Shown here one piece after another: positions 15,928 to 24,808 of a stretch of DNA of 64,000 nucleotides. The notes under the pieces were generated by a model that had not been told where the DNA came from, searched no databases, and saw only the letters and a list, made by a program, of their open reading frames with translations. A program made the position numbers and the translations under genes. Each line of letters opens with the position of its first letter. The stretch's first letter is position 1. This stretch comes from VRUE01 sp963817905 (lineage in GTDB: Bacteria > Actinomycetota > Thermoleophilia > Solirubrobacterales > 70-9), in NCBI GenBank assembly GCA_963817905.1, contig CAWFPS010000002.1, positions 682,001 to 746,000 of the forward strand, read 5' to 3'.

Positions 15928-18735
15928 TCAGTGCGCCCGCTTCCCGACCCTCAGCGGCGCCGACGCCGCCGTGCCTTCGTTCCACCCATCGCTGACGCGT
16001 ACCCGAATTCGGGCGCGACGCGAGCGGGTCAGCAGCTTGTTCGGCAGGCGATATCTCCTTCCGCGAAGGCCCGTCACCAGGGTCCGGTATCTGCGCCCCT
16101 TCGCCGCGTAGTCGATCGAGGCGGTCAGCTTCGAGCTATCCGGGTCCCTGGCCTTCCAGCGAACCAGGGTGAAGGCGCCGCGAACGCGGTGGGTCTTGCG
16201 GCGCGGCTTCAGCAGGCGCACGCGGGGGGCATGCCGGGACCTGGCGCGCCGCGCGATCACCCGGCCGCGGCTGAGCACCTGCAATCGCGCGCCGCGCCGC
16301 GCCGGGACGACCGCGTTGACGAGGATGAAGTTGGCGATGTCATCCATGTGACCGCTGGTGACCGGCACCCGCGTGCTCGAGACGACGCGTCCCCTGCGGT
16401 CCTGGACGCGCACCGTGACCGGGGAGTGCTTCGTCGCCTTCATCGTCCGGCCAGCCTCGGGCTCGACGCCGAGGATCCGCGTCAGGTGCCGGGGCCCGAT
16501 CATCGCGGTGACGCGCAGCGCCGGCCCGTGGTTCGGCTGCGTCTGGAGCCTGCCGCGCACGAGTCCCGTGACGCTCGGCGGTGGGGCGGAACTCGACCTC
16601 GCCAGCCCTGAGGCACCGGCCCGACCGGTTGCGTGCTCGCGCAGCAGCCGGTCCCAGTTGCGCACCGACACCCAGGCGTTGCGCGCTCCATCGGAGGCGC
16701 AGTAGGACATGAAGTCGAAGAAGTTCAGTGGGTTGCCGGCACCGTCGACAAGGCCCATCACTCGCAGCGTTTCCGCCCCGCCTCCCGATCCGGCGCGCAG
16801 GTCGACCCCGATCCCGGCGACCAGCCCTCGCTGGTCGGGTGGCCAGTTGGTTCCGCTCTGCCCTTCCGAGTCGCCCCCGCAAGCTCTGTCTTTGGTCGGG
16901 TCGCTTGGGAGAGGGCCGTGGGTGCCCGCGTGCGCGAGCCCCAGCTCGTGGCCGAACTCGTGGGCGACCGAGGTCAGCTGCCGGGTCGCCTCCACCTGAG
17001 CGACCGTGTCGATGCCGAGGTGGGTGTGGCAGCAGACGAGCGTCGTGAAGGTCAGGCCGAGGTCCTGCCCTTCGCTCATCGCGATCAGGTGGCCGGGCGG
17101 CGTGCCGTTGTGGTCGACCCAGTCGAGCAGCTTGCTCAGCGCCATGGACTGGCGCGTTTTTCGGCTGCTCACCCCGACGCCGTCGGATATATCGATTTGT
17201 CCCTGGTACCTGTTCACCCTCACGGCGAACGGCATCACCGCGAAGACGCCACTCCAGTTCGCTCGCGGATGGTTGACGGAGCCGCCGGCTCCGCCGGTGA
17301 TCATCTCTAGTGGCGAGATCGTCTCGCGGCGCACGGGCGTGAAGGCGACGTCCGTGAGGGCGAGTGCGTTGTCGGCGTCGCAGCCGCCGCACTCGGTCAC
17401 CGCGCCCGCGCCGGGGTTGACAACCGCTTCCAGCGTGACCGTGCCTTTGGTCCAGCCCGGTGGGAGACGGAAGGTGAAGGCCTGCGAGGTCCCGTCGGAA
17501 CGCTGCGCCACGGTCGGCCCGGGCGGCAGCACGGAGCTCACCGCACCCAGTGACCTGGACCCCTCGATCGCCACGACCGGCGCCCCGAGTGAGACGCCGC
17601 CGCGATAGCCGTAGAGCAAGGCGGAAACAGGACCCAGCGACCCCGCGCCGCCGCCGAGGTCGACCCCCGTCCAGAAGCGCGCAACGGTCGCGTGCCCGGC
17701 CGCCAGCGGGACGCCGTTGTAGGTGGCCGTCCGCCGACCACCCGCCGGGGCGGCGACGCTCGGCAGCACGTCCTGTATGGCCTGGGTGACTTCGAGGTTG
17801 GTGGCGCTGAGATTGACTTGGGACACGTCGATCGTCACCGGGTAGCTAGCCGTCCGCAACGCCCCGTCTTCGACCCAGGCGGTGATCGTGTTCGATCCCG
17901 GGACGATGCCCGGAACGATCAGGTTGGAGAAGGACCCGCCCCCGTCGAGCGAATCGGCCTGAGCACAGCTCGCGGGAATCGAGGGGGCCGCGCTCGTCGT
18001 GAGGCAGAAGCGGCTGACGCCCGCCGGGGCGGACACGTGGCCCGAGACGCGGACGTCATCGGGCTGAAGGAAGCGCTGGCCGACACTCGGCGTTGAGATC
18101 GTGACGCTGGGCGCAGCGGGCGGGGGCAGCGCATCGTCGGTGAAAGTGAAGTCGTCGATCCCTGGTCGGCTGGCGTACCCGGAGCTGTACGAGTAGACGT
18201 TGGTCGCCCCGAGCTGCAGGACCACCTTGGTGATATTGGTGCTCAGTGACTGGATCGAGACTTTGGTCGTGATCGGGTCATATCCCGTTGCCAGCAACGC
18301 GCTTCCGTTGGATTGCGCCACCGGACTGTCGAACGAGTTGTAGCCGGTGAGCTGATAGGGGACTCCGAACTCTCCCCCGGGCTCGTCGTCGAGTCCCAGC
18401 CGCAGGCTCACGGAACTCTTCGGCGCAGAGAAATCTACCTCCATGGCGCAGCTGGACTGCAGGCTTCCGCATGGCTGCTGGAGGTGCAGCCCGTGGGGAG
18501 GGCTCTGAGTGCTGACGTGGACCGGGACGAACACCTTCGGCGAGCCAACGAACGTCGCTTCGCCCACCGTGCCGAGGGCCTGGCCCGCGGCGATCGAATC
18601 GAAATCGATCGTCGTGGTCGCCGCCCGCGCCTCAAGGGGGAGCGCCCCGATCAGCGACAGCGCGACCAGCGTCGCCGCGCTCACCGCCACAGCGCGCCGG
18701 CCTATCCCGGTCCCAAGGGCAGATCCTTCCCACAT
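15928..18735 (-). CDS. Large secreted metzincin-type metalloprotease
   Basis: About 935 aa from ATG 18735. The frame is open further upstream, but that part is an integrase remnant. N-terminal signal peptide RRAVAVSAATLVALSLIGAL ending around EARAA. Then a ~170-residue beta-rich domain (TIDFDSIAAGQALG), an Ig-like stretch (PSVTISTPSVGQ), and the peptidase domain with the zinc motif HEFGHELGLAHAG near residue 590 and a Met-turn FDFMSYC ~80 residues later, together the metzincin signature. The C-terminal third is basic and beta-rich. Exported zinc endopeptidase is the expected role; the target is unknown. It sits in the accessory segment that splits the polysaccharide locus. Confidence 0.8.
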   Translation of the reverse strand: MWEGSALGTGIGRRAVAVSAATLVALSLIGALPLEARAATTTIDFDSIAAGQALGTVGEATFVGSPKVFVPVHVSTQSPPHGLHLQQPCGSLQSSCAMEVDFSAPKSSVSLRLGLDDEPGGEFGVPYQLTGYNSFDSPVAQSNGSALLATGYDPITTKVSIQSLSTNITKVVLQLGATNVYSYSSGYASRPGIDDFTFTDDALPPPAAPSVTISTPSVGQRFLQPDDVRVSGHVSAPAGVSRFCLTTSAAPSIPASCAQADSLDGGGSFSNLIVPGIVPGSNTITAWVEDGALRTASYPVTIDVSQVNLSATNLEVTQAIQDVLPSVAAPAGGRRTATYNGVPLAAGHATVARFWTGVDLGGGAGSLGPVSALLYGYRGGVSLGAPVVAIEGSRSLGAVSSVLPPGPTVAQRSDGTSQAFTFRLPPGWTKGTVTLEAVVNPGAGAVTECGGCDADNALALTDVAFTPVRRETISPLEMITGGAGGSVNHPRANWSGVFAVMPFAVRVNRYQGQIDISDGVGVSSRKTRQSMALSKLLDWVDHNGTPPGHLIAMSEGQDLGLTFTTLVCCHTHLGIDTVAQVEATRQLTSVAHEFGHELGLAHAGTHGPLPSDPTKDRACGGDSEGQSGTNWPPDQRGLVAGIGVDLRAGSGGGAETLRVMGLVDGAGNPLNFFDFMSYCASDGARNAWVSVRNWDRLLREHATGRAGASGLARSSSAPPPSVTGLVRGRLQTQPNHGPALRVTAMIGPRHLTRILGVEPEAGRTMKATKHSPVTVRVQDRRGRVVSSTRVPVTSGHMDDIANFILVNAVVPARRGARLQVLSRGRVIARRARSRHAPRVRLLKPRRKTHRVRGAFTLVRWKARDPDSSKLTASIDYAAKGRRYRTLVTGLRGRRYRLPNKLLTRSRRARIRVRVSDGWNEGTAASAPLRVGKRAH

Positions 18736-18827
18736 CACCCGTACCGTACCCCCGTGCCCGGCGTTCCGCGTCGACATGGACGGATTACGCAGGCTTCTCG
18801 CCCCGGTGTCTCGAGTGTCGCGATCCT

Positions 18828-19150
18828 GCAAGATCACTTCCTCCTGTGTCGCGGGCGCACGCAGGGCCTCGCTGATCCGAAGACCGGCTCGCCAGAGGAT
18901 GACGGCCAGCCCTCGAAATCGCAGTCCCGCCGGCCTCTCCCCGGCTTGGCGCATTACGGCGACGATCTCCTCCACTCGCGGTGGATCGGCGGGGTAGCTG
19001 CGGCCCGTGTTCTGCGGAGCGCGACCGGTGTGGTAGCCAGGAGTGTGGCTGGCGAGCGTCGGCGGCCTGCGGCGTCAAGTTGAGTAACGGGGTCCATGTC
19101 TCCTCCTCGGATTGGCTTGAGCGGATCGGAAGGCCGCAGGATCACTTCCT
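18828..19150. repeat. 15-bp direct repeat flanking the integrase remnant
   Basis: GCAAGATCACTTCCT at 18828-18842 and GCAGGATCACTTCCT at 19136-19150, 14 of 15 identical, starts 308 bp apart, bracketing the integrase fragment. It might be a deletion or attachment scar; a chance duplicate cannot be excluded. Confidence 0.4.
18865..19097 (-). pseudogene. Tyrosine recombinase/integrase N-terminal remnant, frameshifted
   Basis: ATG 19097 has a strong GGAGGA site and begins MDPVTQLDAAGRRRSPATLL. At about 19040 one missing C shifts the frame, and the homology continues as GYHTGRAPQN, YPADPPRVEEIVAVMRQAG and LAVILWRAGLRISEAL, the familiar N-terminal and first catalytic-Arg region of actinobacterial phage-type integrases. 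Homology stops after ISEAL; the rest of the catalytic domain (His-x-x-Arg, Tyr) is absent. Its second part is in frame with the downstream protease gene, which would give a false long N-terminus. The 533 bp between the protease start and the RusA-like start hold only this remnant and short non-coding sequence. Confidence 0.7.
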
Positions 19151-19268
19151 GATCGCTGAAGAATTGGCAGCGACATGCGATTGGGCTGGCCCCTCGTCAA
19201 GGGAGACCTTTGGCGGCGGGAAGCTCCGGCGCGGTTACTGCTCTCGCGCAAAGCGGGAGAATGCTGCC

Positions 19269-19700
19269 ATGAGCGAAGGAGTTGACTCAACCCCGAAATC
19301 CTGGCGGATTCAGGTGCGTGAACACCCAGCGCGCCGCGATAGCTCCGAATGGAGGCACGCCATAGCCGCCGCAGTGGAGGCCGCCTATCCGCAGGCGCCG
19401 TTCACCTCGCCTCACCTGAAGGCCGCCAGGTTCACCGTCGAGGTGACCTTCCTGATGACTCCCTTGGACCTGGCGAGGCCGGCCGTCGACCTCGACAACT
19501 TCGTCAAGCCTGTCCTCGACACACTCTTCACCTCGCAGAACGTCAGGAGACTCACCGGGGTCCTTCTCCCCGACGTGAACGACACGCGGGTGTTCCGACT
19601 CCTCATCGAGAAGGACGAAGTAGATAGTCCCGAGGACCAGGGGGCGGATATCACCATCTCCTGGGACCCTGCGACCACCCCGGGCCGCAGCGCCCCCTGA
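19269..19700 (+). CDS. RusA-like Holliday junction resolvase
   Basis: Protein of 143 aa. The core RPAVDLDNFVKPVLDTLF with the metal-binding Asp pair, followed by VLLPDVNDTRVFRLLIEKDE, matches the RusA endonuclease fold, which cleaves four-way DNA junctions and is usually carried by phages and islands. ATG 19269 was chosen because residues upstream show no family match. A small hairpin (CTCTCGC-GCAAA-GCGGGAG) lies just before the start. It is convergent with the SLATT gene (43 bp between stops). Its GC content looks lower than the flanking polysaccharide genes, and the adjacent integrase remnant supports horizontal origin. Confidence 0.68.
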   Translation: MSEGVDSTPKSWRIQVREHPARRDSSEWRHAIAAAVEAAYPQAPFTSPHLKAARFTVEVTFLMTPLDLARPAVDLDNFVKPVLDTLFTSQNVRRLTGVLLPDVNDTRVFRLLIEKDEVDSPEDQGADITISWDPATTPGRSAP

Positions 19701-19743
19701 CTCTCCTCGCGGGAAGGGGAAGTCCGACGACGCCCCTATGTCG

Positions 19744-20268
19744 TTACATGCTTTCGGGTCTGGCAGCCGCCTCCGTCTGCTCGACAGTCCCGACCGCCGC
19801 ACGCCAGATTCGCTGGGACACGGCCGGGGCACCCGCGTCGATCTCATCCCACCGAAGCCGCAGGTCCGAGAGCAACGGACGAAGGTTCTGCTCGCTTGTG
19901 GAAAACCCAAGAACCGACTCAACCTCGCGGCGCAAAGCGCCATATCTGACAGCGACCTCGTGGTGTGCCACCTGGCGCTGAGGGAAGCGGAGGAACGTTT
20001 GTAGTGTCCCGAAGACGGCCGCGGCAACACTGAGAAGCCCTGCGACGGTCTTCGCCACGGTACTCGGTGATTGATTGAGGGTCGTGAAGATCGCCGTGCC
20101 GACTATCGTCGAAAGAACGACCACGGTGACTCCAAGCGCCAGACCGAGCATGGCATCCCGAGCGGCAGCCCTGTGATGGGCGATGTGATTAATCCTCAAC
20201 CCACGCTGCCAGTTGCGGAGCGTCCGAAGCTCGCCCGGTCCTGACTGATCATCGGTTTCTGCAGTCAC
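19744..20268 (-). CDS. SLATT-domain two-TM membrane protein
   Basis: Protein of 174 aa from GTG 20268; a longer start at 20361 would overlap the preceding gene by 68 bp. Order: short N-terminus, helix with IAHHRAAARDAMLG, TM1 LALGVTVVVLSTIVGTAIF, TM2 VAGLLSVAAAVFGTLQTFL, then a C-terminal helix with HHEVAVRYGALRREVESVL. This arrangement is that of SLATT domains (SMODS- and SLOG-associating two-TM effectors), proposed pore-forming effectors in nucleotide-signal defence systems. No cyclase or SLOG gene is adjacent; its partner is the membrane protein gene 25 bp upstream. The sequence supports the fold but not the defence role. Confidence 0.6.
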   Translation of the reverse strand: MTAETDDQSGPGELRTLRNWQRGLRINHIAHHRAAARDAMLGLALGVTVVVLSTIVGTAIFTTLNQSPSTVAKTVAGLLSVAAAVFGTLQTFLRFPQRQVAHHEVAVRYGALRREVESVLGFSTSEQNLRPLLSDLRLRWDEIDAGAPAVSQRIWRAAVGTVEQTEAAARPESM

Positions 20269-20293
20269 TTTCCCGATACTGCGATGGTGTTCG

Positions 20294-20755
20294 TTACCAC
20301 CCAGCTCCTTGGCTGACCACGTAGATGTCGGCGACGAGAAACGCAAAAAGCGCGCCTCCACAGATCACCGGGAATGCTTTGAACACGCGTTCCATCCGCC
20401 CGATCTCTATTTTGCCGAGCTTCAGACTCTTGATCGCAAGTTCATCAGGCGCAAGAGGCAGATGCACCATCTGCTTTATCCAACACCTAAAGATGTTTGC
20501 ACGAACCGCTTGGTAGAGAACGAACAGGGCAGTGCCAATAACGGCAGCAATCCCCAGCAGCCCGACAACTATCTGCGAACATGGTTCGGCGTCTGAGCTG
20601 AGACCCGCACTCAAGAGGAACGCTTGTGCGGCCAGGCTTATACTTGGCAGTTGCCAGAGTACGCCCTCTGCGGCCCTTCGACGCTCCTCAATCACCCGGA
20701 AGTAGGTTTCCGGCTCCAGCGATATGTGCTCCGGCAGCTTCTGTTCTCCGCTCAC
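20294..20755 (-). CDS. Small multi-TM membrane protein paired with the SLATT gene
   Basis: Protein of 153 aa, GTG start 20755. Cytoplasmic N-terminus (SLEPETYFRVIEERRRAAEG), then hydrophobic segments at ~34-52, ~62-85 and ~128-148 (FPVICGGALFAFLVADIYVV), separated by a basic loop with IKSLKLGKIEIGRMERVF. No family recognised. The stop lies 25 bp before the preferred SLATT start, so the two form a tight operon. Overall GC is lower than the neighbourhood. Probably the partner of the SLATT protein; other explanations remain open. Confidence 0.6.
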   Translation of the reverse strand: MSGEQKLPEHISLEPETYFRVIEERRRAAEGVLWQLPSISLAAQAFLLSAGLSSDAEPCSQIVVGLLGIAAVIGTALFVLYQAVRANIFRCWIKQMVHLPLAPDELAIKSLKLGKIEIGRMERVFKAFPVICGGALFAFLVADIYVVSQGAGW

Positions 20756-20864
20756 GGCTTACTTTTCAGGGGATGTAGCCCGATCCCTCCTGGAGAGGGT
20801 GCCTGACGGGTGGGACAGCGCTCCTGCTTCCGCCTGAACGCGGGACTGGTCCTATCTGCCCGGG

Positions 20865-21815
20865 TCAGGCGGTGAAATGGCGGTAGGCGACGGCGCCGCG
20901 GGCAGTGGCGCCGGGGCCGATCAGGCCGAGAAGGAGGGTGAGCCAGGCCGCTGGGGTTAGGGGCTTGCGGCGTAGGGCTCCCAGTGAGTGGCGGGCTCCC
21001 TGGCGACGCTTGCCGAGGATGAAGGACTGGGTGGCGGCGATGCGGAGGACGGTTGTGTACTGGTTTGGGCCCCAGCGCTGGAGCGCCTTGCCGTGGCGCT
21101 CCAGTGTGGTCTCAGCCATCCAGAGCATGTCGGGGGCCTCGCGCTGAAGGCGGGGGATCACGTCGGTTGCCTTTGCCGAACGCAGCCAGCTGTCGGGGGC
21201 GTCGGCGTGGACGGCGGTGAGGACGTCCTCGGCGCAGATGCTGGTCTCGCGCTCGGCCAGGTTGAGCTCGAAGAGGGTCTCCATCGCGCCGCGGCGGCCG
21301 TCGATGTATGGGGTCTCGGCGAAGGCGGCGCGGGCTATGCAGCGGGCGGCGTCGTTGCCCCCCTCGGCCTCGGCCCAGCGGATGCGGCCCTCGTAGTCAT
21401 ACGGGCCGTCGGGGACGAAGCTGGGGGTGACGTGGCCGTCGTCGTGGATTTGGCGGCTGCGCAGCACGCGCACTCCCGGCGGCAGCTCGCCGATCAGCTC
21501 GCGCAGGCGCGAGAGCGCCCCGGGCAGCAGCTCGTCGTCGCTGTCGATCACGACGACCCACTCGCCCTTCGCCTCGACGCTGCCGGTGTGGCGAGCGGGG
21601 TTGATGCCACAGTTGGACCCGTGGGCGACAACGCGCAGGCGCGGGTCGTCGTAGCGCTCGCTCAGCATCGCCTCGGTCCCGTCGGTGGAGCCGTCGTCGA
21701 CGACGACGATCTCGAAGCCGGCGAAGTCCTGGTTCAAGCAGCTGTCGATGCAGCGCCGTACGATCCGCGCGCGGTTGTAGGTGGTGATCACGACGCTGAA
21801 GAAGGGAGCTGACAT
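20865..21815 (-). CDS. GT2 glycosyltransferase
   Basis: About 316 aa beginning MSAPFFSVVITTYNRARIV, a family 2 GT-A fold. Donor-site motifs: VVVDDGSTDGTEA and VVIDSDDELLPGAL (DxD). A C-terminal hydrophobic patch (TPAAWLTLLLGLIGPG) may touch the membrane. ATG 21833 would add six residues. Its start is only ~10 bases from the divergent deacetylase start, so promoters must overlap. It marks the resumption of the polysaccharide locus after the accessory insert. Confidence 0.8.
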   Translation of the reverse strand: MSAPFFSVVITTYNRARIVRRCIDSCLNQDFAGFEIVVVDDGSTDGTEAMLSERYDDPRLRVVAHGSNCGINPARHTGSVEAKGEWVVVIDSDDELLPGALSRLRELIGELPPGVRVLRSRQIHDDGHVTPSFVPDGPYDYEGRIRWAEAEGGNDAARCIARAAFAETPYIDGRRGAMETLFELNLAERETSICAEDVLTAVHADAPDSWLRSAKATDVIPRLQREAPDMLWMAETTLERHGKALQRWGPNQYTTVLRIAATQSFILGKRRQGARHSLGALRRKPLTPAAWLTLLLGLIGPGATARGAVAYRHFTA

Positions 21816-21825
21816 CGGAGGCCGG

Positions 21826-22593
21826 TTGCGCATTCTCGCCTACCACGCGATCGCCGACCTGCGCGACGATCCGGTGCTGGCCGAGTACGGGGTCCCGCCG
21901 CGGCTCTTCGCCGCCCAGATCGACGGCCTCGCCGCTCACGGCTGGGAGTTCGTCGGCCTCGACGCGGTGCTCTCCTGGCTGCATGGCGGGGGCGATTTGC
22001 CGCGCCGCGCCGCCCTGGTCAGCTTCGACGACGCCTACACCGACCTGCTCGACGTCGCCGCGCCGCTGCTGGCCGAGCGCGGCATCCCGGCGGTGGTCTT
22101 CGCCGTCGCCGGTCACCTCGGCGGCGCCAACGACTGGGACCACCACAAGGGCGCGGCCCGCCTGCGCCTGCTCGAGCCGGGCGACCTCGCCGCCGTCGCC
22201 GCGAGCGGCATCGAGGCCGGCGCCCACACCGTCAACCACCGGCCGCTGCCGGAGGTTCCCGCCGGCGAGCTGGAGCTGGAGACCCGGGGCGCCGCGGAGC
22301 GAATCGCGGCGGCCGGCGTGCCCCGGCCCCGCGCCTTCTCCTACCCCTACGGCCGCTGCAGCCCCGAGGTGGCGGCGGCTGTACGCGAAGCCGGCTATCA
22401 GGTCGCCTTCACCACCTCCTGGGGAGAACCCAAGCCGGGGGCCGACCCCTACACCGTGCCCCGGGTGGAGATCCACGCCAGCGACACTCCCCGCAAGCTG
22501 CGACTCAAGCTCGCCCTGGCCGGCTGGCCCGGACCCCTGCGCGACGGTCTCCTCACCCTGGCCGGCGTCCGCCTCGATCCCTCGGCCAAATAG
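21826..22593 (+). CDS. Polysaccharide deacetylase (CE4/NodB)
   Basis: 255 aa from TTG 21826, which has GGAGG four bases upstream; this start gives LRILAYHAIADL, the usual CE4 opening. NodB motifs: VSFDDAYTD (metal/catalytic Asp pair), GAHTVNHRPL (His metal ligands), FSYPYGR. It removes N- or O-acetyl groups from a polysaccharide or its precursor. There is no signal peptide, so cytoplasmic action on a lipid-linked intermediate is possible. Divergent from the GT2 gene at 20865. Confidence 0.82.
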   Translation: MRILAYHAIADLRDDPVLAEYGVPPRLFAAQIDGLAAHGWEFVGLDAVLSWLHGGGDLPRRAALVSFDDAYTDLLDVAAPLLAERGIPAVVFAVAGHLGGANDWDHHKGAARLRLLEPGDLAAVAASGIEAGAHTVNHRPLPEVPAGELELETRGAAERIAAAGVPRPRAFSYPYGRCSPEVAAAVREAGYQVAFTTSWGEPKPGADPYTVPRVEIHASDTPRKLRLKLALAGWPGPLRDGLLTLAGVRLDPSAK

Positions 22594-22665
22594 GCCCTCG
22601 CGCAGGGGCGCCCGATCCGGCGCAGAACTTGAGTCCGAGTAGCCTCGCGCCGATGGAGCAAGCCG

Positions 22666-23529
22666 ATGACCACTGAGACCGTGACGCCGCCAGGCGAGGC
22701 CGGCCCGCGCGCCGAGACGATTCGCCTGCGGGCGACCAGCGGCTTCAGCCGGGTGCTCTCGCCGCGCGAACTCTGGCGATACCGCGACCTCGCCTACCAG
22801 ATCGCCGCCCGCGACGTGACCGTCCGCTACCGCCAGACCGCGCTCGGCGCCGCTTGGGCAGTGCTGCAGCCGATCGGCTTCATGGTCGTCTTCTCGCTCT
22901 TCTTCGGCGGCGTCGCCGGGGTCGAATCGGACGGGCTTCCCTACGCGCTGTTCAGCCTCGCCGCCCTGGTTCCCTGGACCTTCTTCGCCAACTCCCTGCT
23001 GCTCGGCTCCGAAAGCCTGGTCGGCAACTCGGCCCTGGTTTCGAAGATCTACTTCCCCCGTATCTTCATGCCGGCCGGCGCGATTGCCGCCGGCCTCGTC
23101 GACATCAGCATCTCGCTGGTGATCCTCTTCGCCATCGTCTTGATCTACGGATTCGTCCCGCCACTGGCAGTGCTCGTCCTGCCGGCCCTGATCGTGATCA
23201 TGCTCGCCGCCGTGCTCGGGGCGACCGCGGCGCTCTCGGCGATCAACGTGCGCTACCGCGACGTCAAGTACGTGATCCCCTTCGCGATCCAGCTCTGGCT
23301 CTTCGCCACGCCGGTCGTCTACCCGAGCAGCCTGATCGGCGAGCCCTGGCGCACGCTGACCGCGATCAACCCGATGGTCGGCGTGGTCGAAGGCTTCCGC
23401 TGGGCGGTGCTGGGCACCGACGCGCCGCTGGAGCTGATCGGCGTCTCGGCCATCTCGGCGGTCGTCTTCCTCGTCGCCGGCCTCGCCTACTTCGACCGGG
23501 TGGAGCGCAGCTTCGCCGACTACATCTGA
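22666..23529 (+). CDS. Polysaccharide ABC exporter, permease (Wzm-like)
   Basis: 287 aa ABC-2 type permease: N-terminal amphipathic stretch LWRYRDLAYQIAARDVTVRYRQT, then about six membrane helices, including LGAAWAVLQPIGFMVVFSLF and the C-terminal INPMVGVVEGFRWAVLG region typical of O-antigen and teichoic-acid exporters (Wzm/TagG). It pairs with the ATPase gene 2 bases downstream. ABC-dependent export acts on complete chains, in contrast to the Wzx route at 14199. Confidence 0.9.
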   Translation: MTTETVTPPGEAGPRAETIRLRATSGFSRVLSPRELWRYRDLAYQIAARDVTVRYRQTALGAAWAVLQPIGFMVVFSLFFGGVAGVESDGLPYALFSLAALVPWTFFANSLLLGSESLVGNSALVSKIYFPRIFMPAGAIAAGLVDISISLVILFAIVLIYGFVPPLAVLVLPALIVIMLAAVLGATAALSAINVRYRDVKYVIPFAIQLWLFATPVVYPSSLIGEPWRTLTAINPMVGVVEGFRWAVLGTDAPLELIGVSAISAVVFLVAGLAYFDRVERSFADYI

Positions 23530-23531
23530 CG

Positions 23532-24791
23532 ATGAGCGATGTCGCGATCCAGACCGAGGACCTGGGCAAGAGCTACAAGCTCGGCCTCGGCTCGCGCGGC
23601 TACGACACCCTGCGCGAGAGCATCGTCGGCACCGCGAAGCGCTCGCTGGGCAGGCTGACGGGCCGCGGCGAGCGGCACGAGCCGGAACTGCTCTGGGCCC
23701 TGCGTGATCTCTCGCTTACCGTGCGCCAGGGCGAAGTCGTCGGCCTGATCGGCCACAACGGCGCCGGCAAGAGCACCCTGCTCAAGATCCTCTCGCGGAT
23801 CGCCGAGCCGACCACCGGCTGGGCCGACGTCACCGGTCGCACCGGCTCGCTGCTCGAGGTCGGCACCGGCTTCCACCCGGAGCTGACCGGGCGCGAGAAC
23901 ATCTTCCTCAACGGCTCGATCCTCGGTATGCGCCGGGCCGAGATCCGCCAACGCTTCGACGAGATCGTCGAGTTCGCCGACATCGAGCGCTTCCTCGACA
24001 CCCCGGTCAAGCGCTACTCCAGTGGCATGTCGGTGCGGCTCGCCTTCGCCGTCGCTGCCCACCTCGAGCCCGAGATCCTGCTCGTCGACGAGGTGCTAGC
24101 GGTCGGCGACGCTGCCTTCCAGCGCAAGTCCCTGGCGAAGATGAACGAAGTCGCCGGCGAGGGCCGCACGGTGATCTTCGTCTCCCACAATCTGGCGATC
24201 ATCCAGGCGCTCTGCCAGCGCGGCGTCTTGCTCGAGCGGGGCAAGGCCCTGCTCGACGCCCCGGTCGACGAGGCGATCGGGGCCTACCTGCGGATGCTCG
24301 AGCGCGGCGCCGCCAGTGACCTGCTCGAGCGCACCGACCGCGACGGCCGGGCCTGGGAAGAGGCCTTCGTGCGGCGGCTCTGGCTGGAAGACGCCGAGAG
24401 TGGCCAGGGCGACGTCATCGTTGGCGGCCGCCGGGCGCGGATCGTCGCCGAGCTGACCGGAGTACTGCCGATGACCGAGTGCCGGTTGACGATCGTCAAC
24501 AGCCTCGGCCAGTCGATCGCCAGTTTCGACAGCGAGATTTCCTCGCCCAGCGACCTGCGCGACGGCGAGTTCGGGCCGCGGATCGAGTGCGAGATCGAGA
24601 GCCTGCCGCTCGTCCCCGGCCGCTACCGGATCGACTTCATGCTCAAGGGCCGCCGCCAGATCCAGGACGCCCTGCAGGCGGCCGCCTTCTTCGACGTCGA
24701 GCCCGGCGTGCTCGGCGACCGTCCCCTCCCGGTCGCCGGCAGCGACGGCGACATCGTTCTGCCGCACCGCTGGCGCCTGCCGGCGGCCTGA
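23532..24791 (+). CDS. Polysaccharide ABC exporter, ATPase with carbohydrate-binding C-domain (Wzt-like)
   Basis: 419 aa. Walker A GHNGAGKST at ~residue 75, the signature YSSGMSVRLAFA, Walker B ILLVDEVLAVGD, and the H-loop FVSHN. Residues ~280-415 are an extra beta-rich domain (RRARIVAELTGVLPM... GRYRIDFML), as in Wzt proteins whose C-domain recognises the chain terminus. ATG 23532 lies 2 bases after the permease stop. With the deacetylases and acetyltransferases of this locus, the C-domain could read a terminal modification (inference). Confidence 0.92.
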   Translation: MSDVAIQTEDLGKSYKLGLGSRGYDTLRESIVGTAKRSLGRLTGRGERHEPELLWALRDLSLTVRQGEVVGLIGHNGAGKSTLLKILSRIAEPTTGWADVTGRTGSLLEVGTGFHPELTGRENIFLNGSILGMRRAEIRQRFDEIVEFADIERFLDTPVKRYSSGMSVRLAFAVAAHLEPEILLVDEVLAVGDAAFQRKSLAKMNEVAGEGRTVIFVSHNLAIIQALCQRGVLLERGKALLDAPVDEAIGAYLRMLERGAASDLLERTDRDGRAWEEAFVRRLWLEDAESGQGDVIVGGRRARIVAELTGVLPMTECRLTIVNSLGQSIASFDSEISSPSDLRDGEFGPRIECEIESLPLVPGRYRIDFMLKGRRQIQDALQAAAFFDVEPGVLGDRPLPVAGSDGDIVLPHRWRLPAA

Positions 24792-24808
24792 GCGCTCCCC
24801 AGCTCGCC

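Noticed and set aside
18736..18975. Extending the metalloprotease N-terminus to 18975
   Set aside because: The extra residues match an integrase (VEEIVAVMRQAG, RAGLRISEAL); the signal peptide begins after MWEGSALG, so the frames are joined only by chance.
20795..20870. GCCTGAC/GTCAGGC inverted repeat after the glycosyltransferase at 20865
   Set aside because: Only seven paired bases over a 56-nt gap; weak compared with the other repeats and likely chance.
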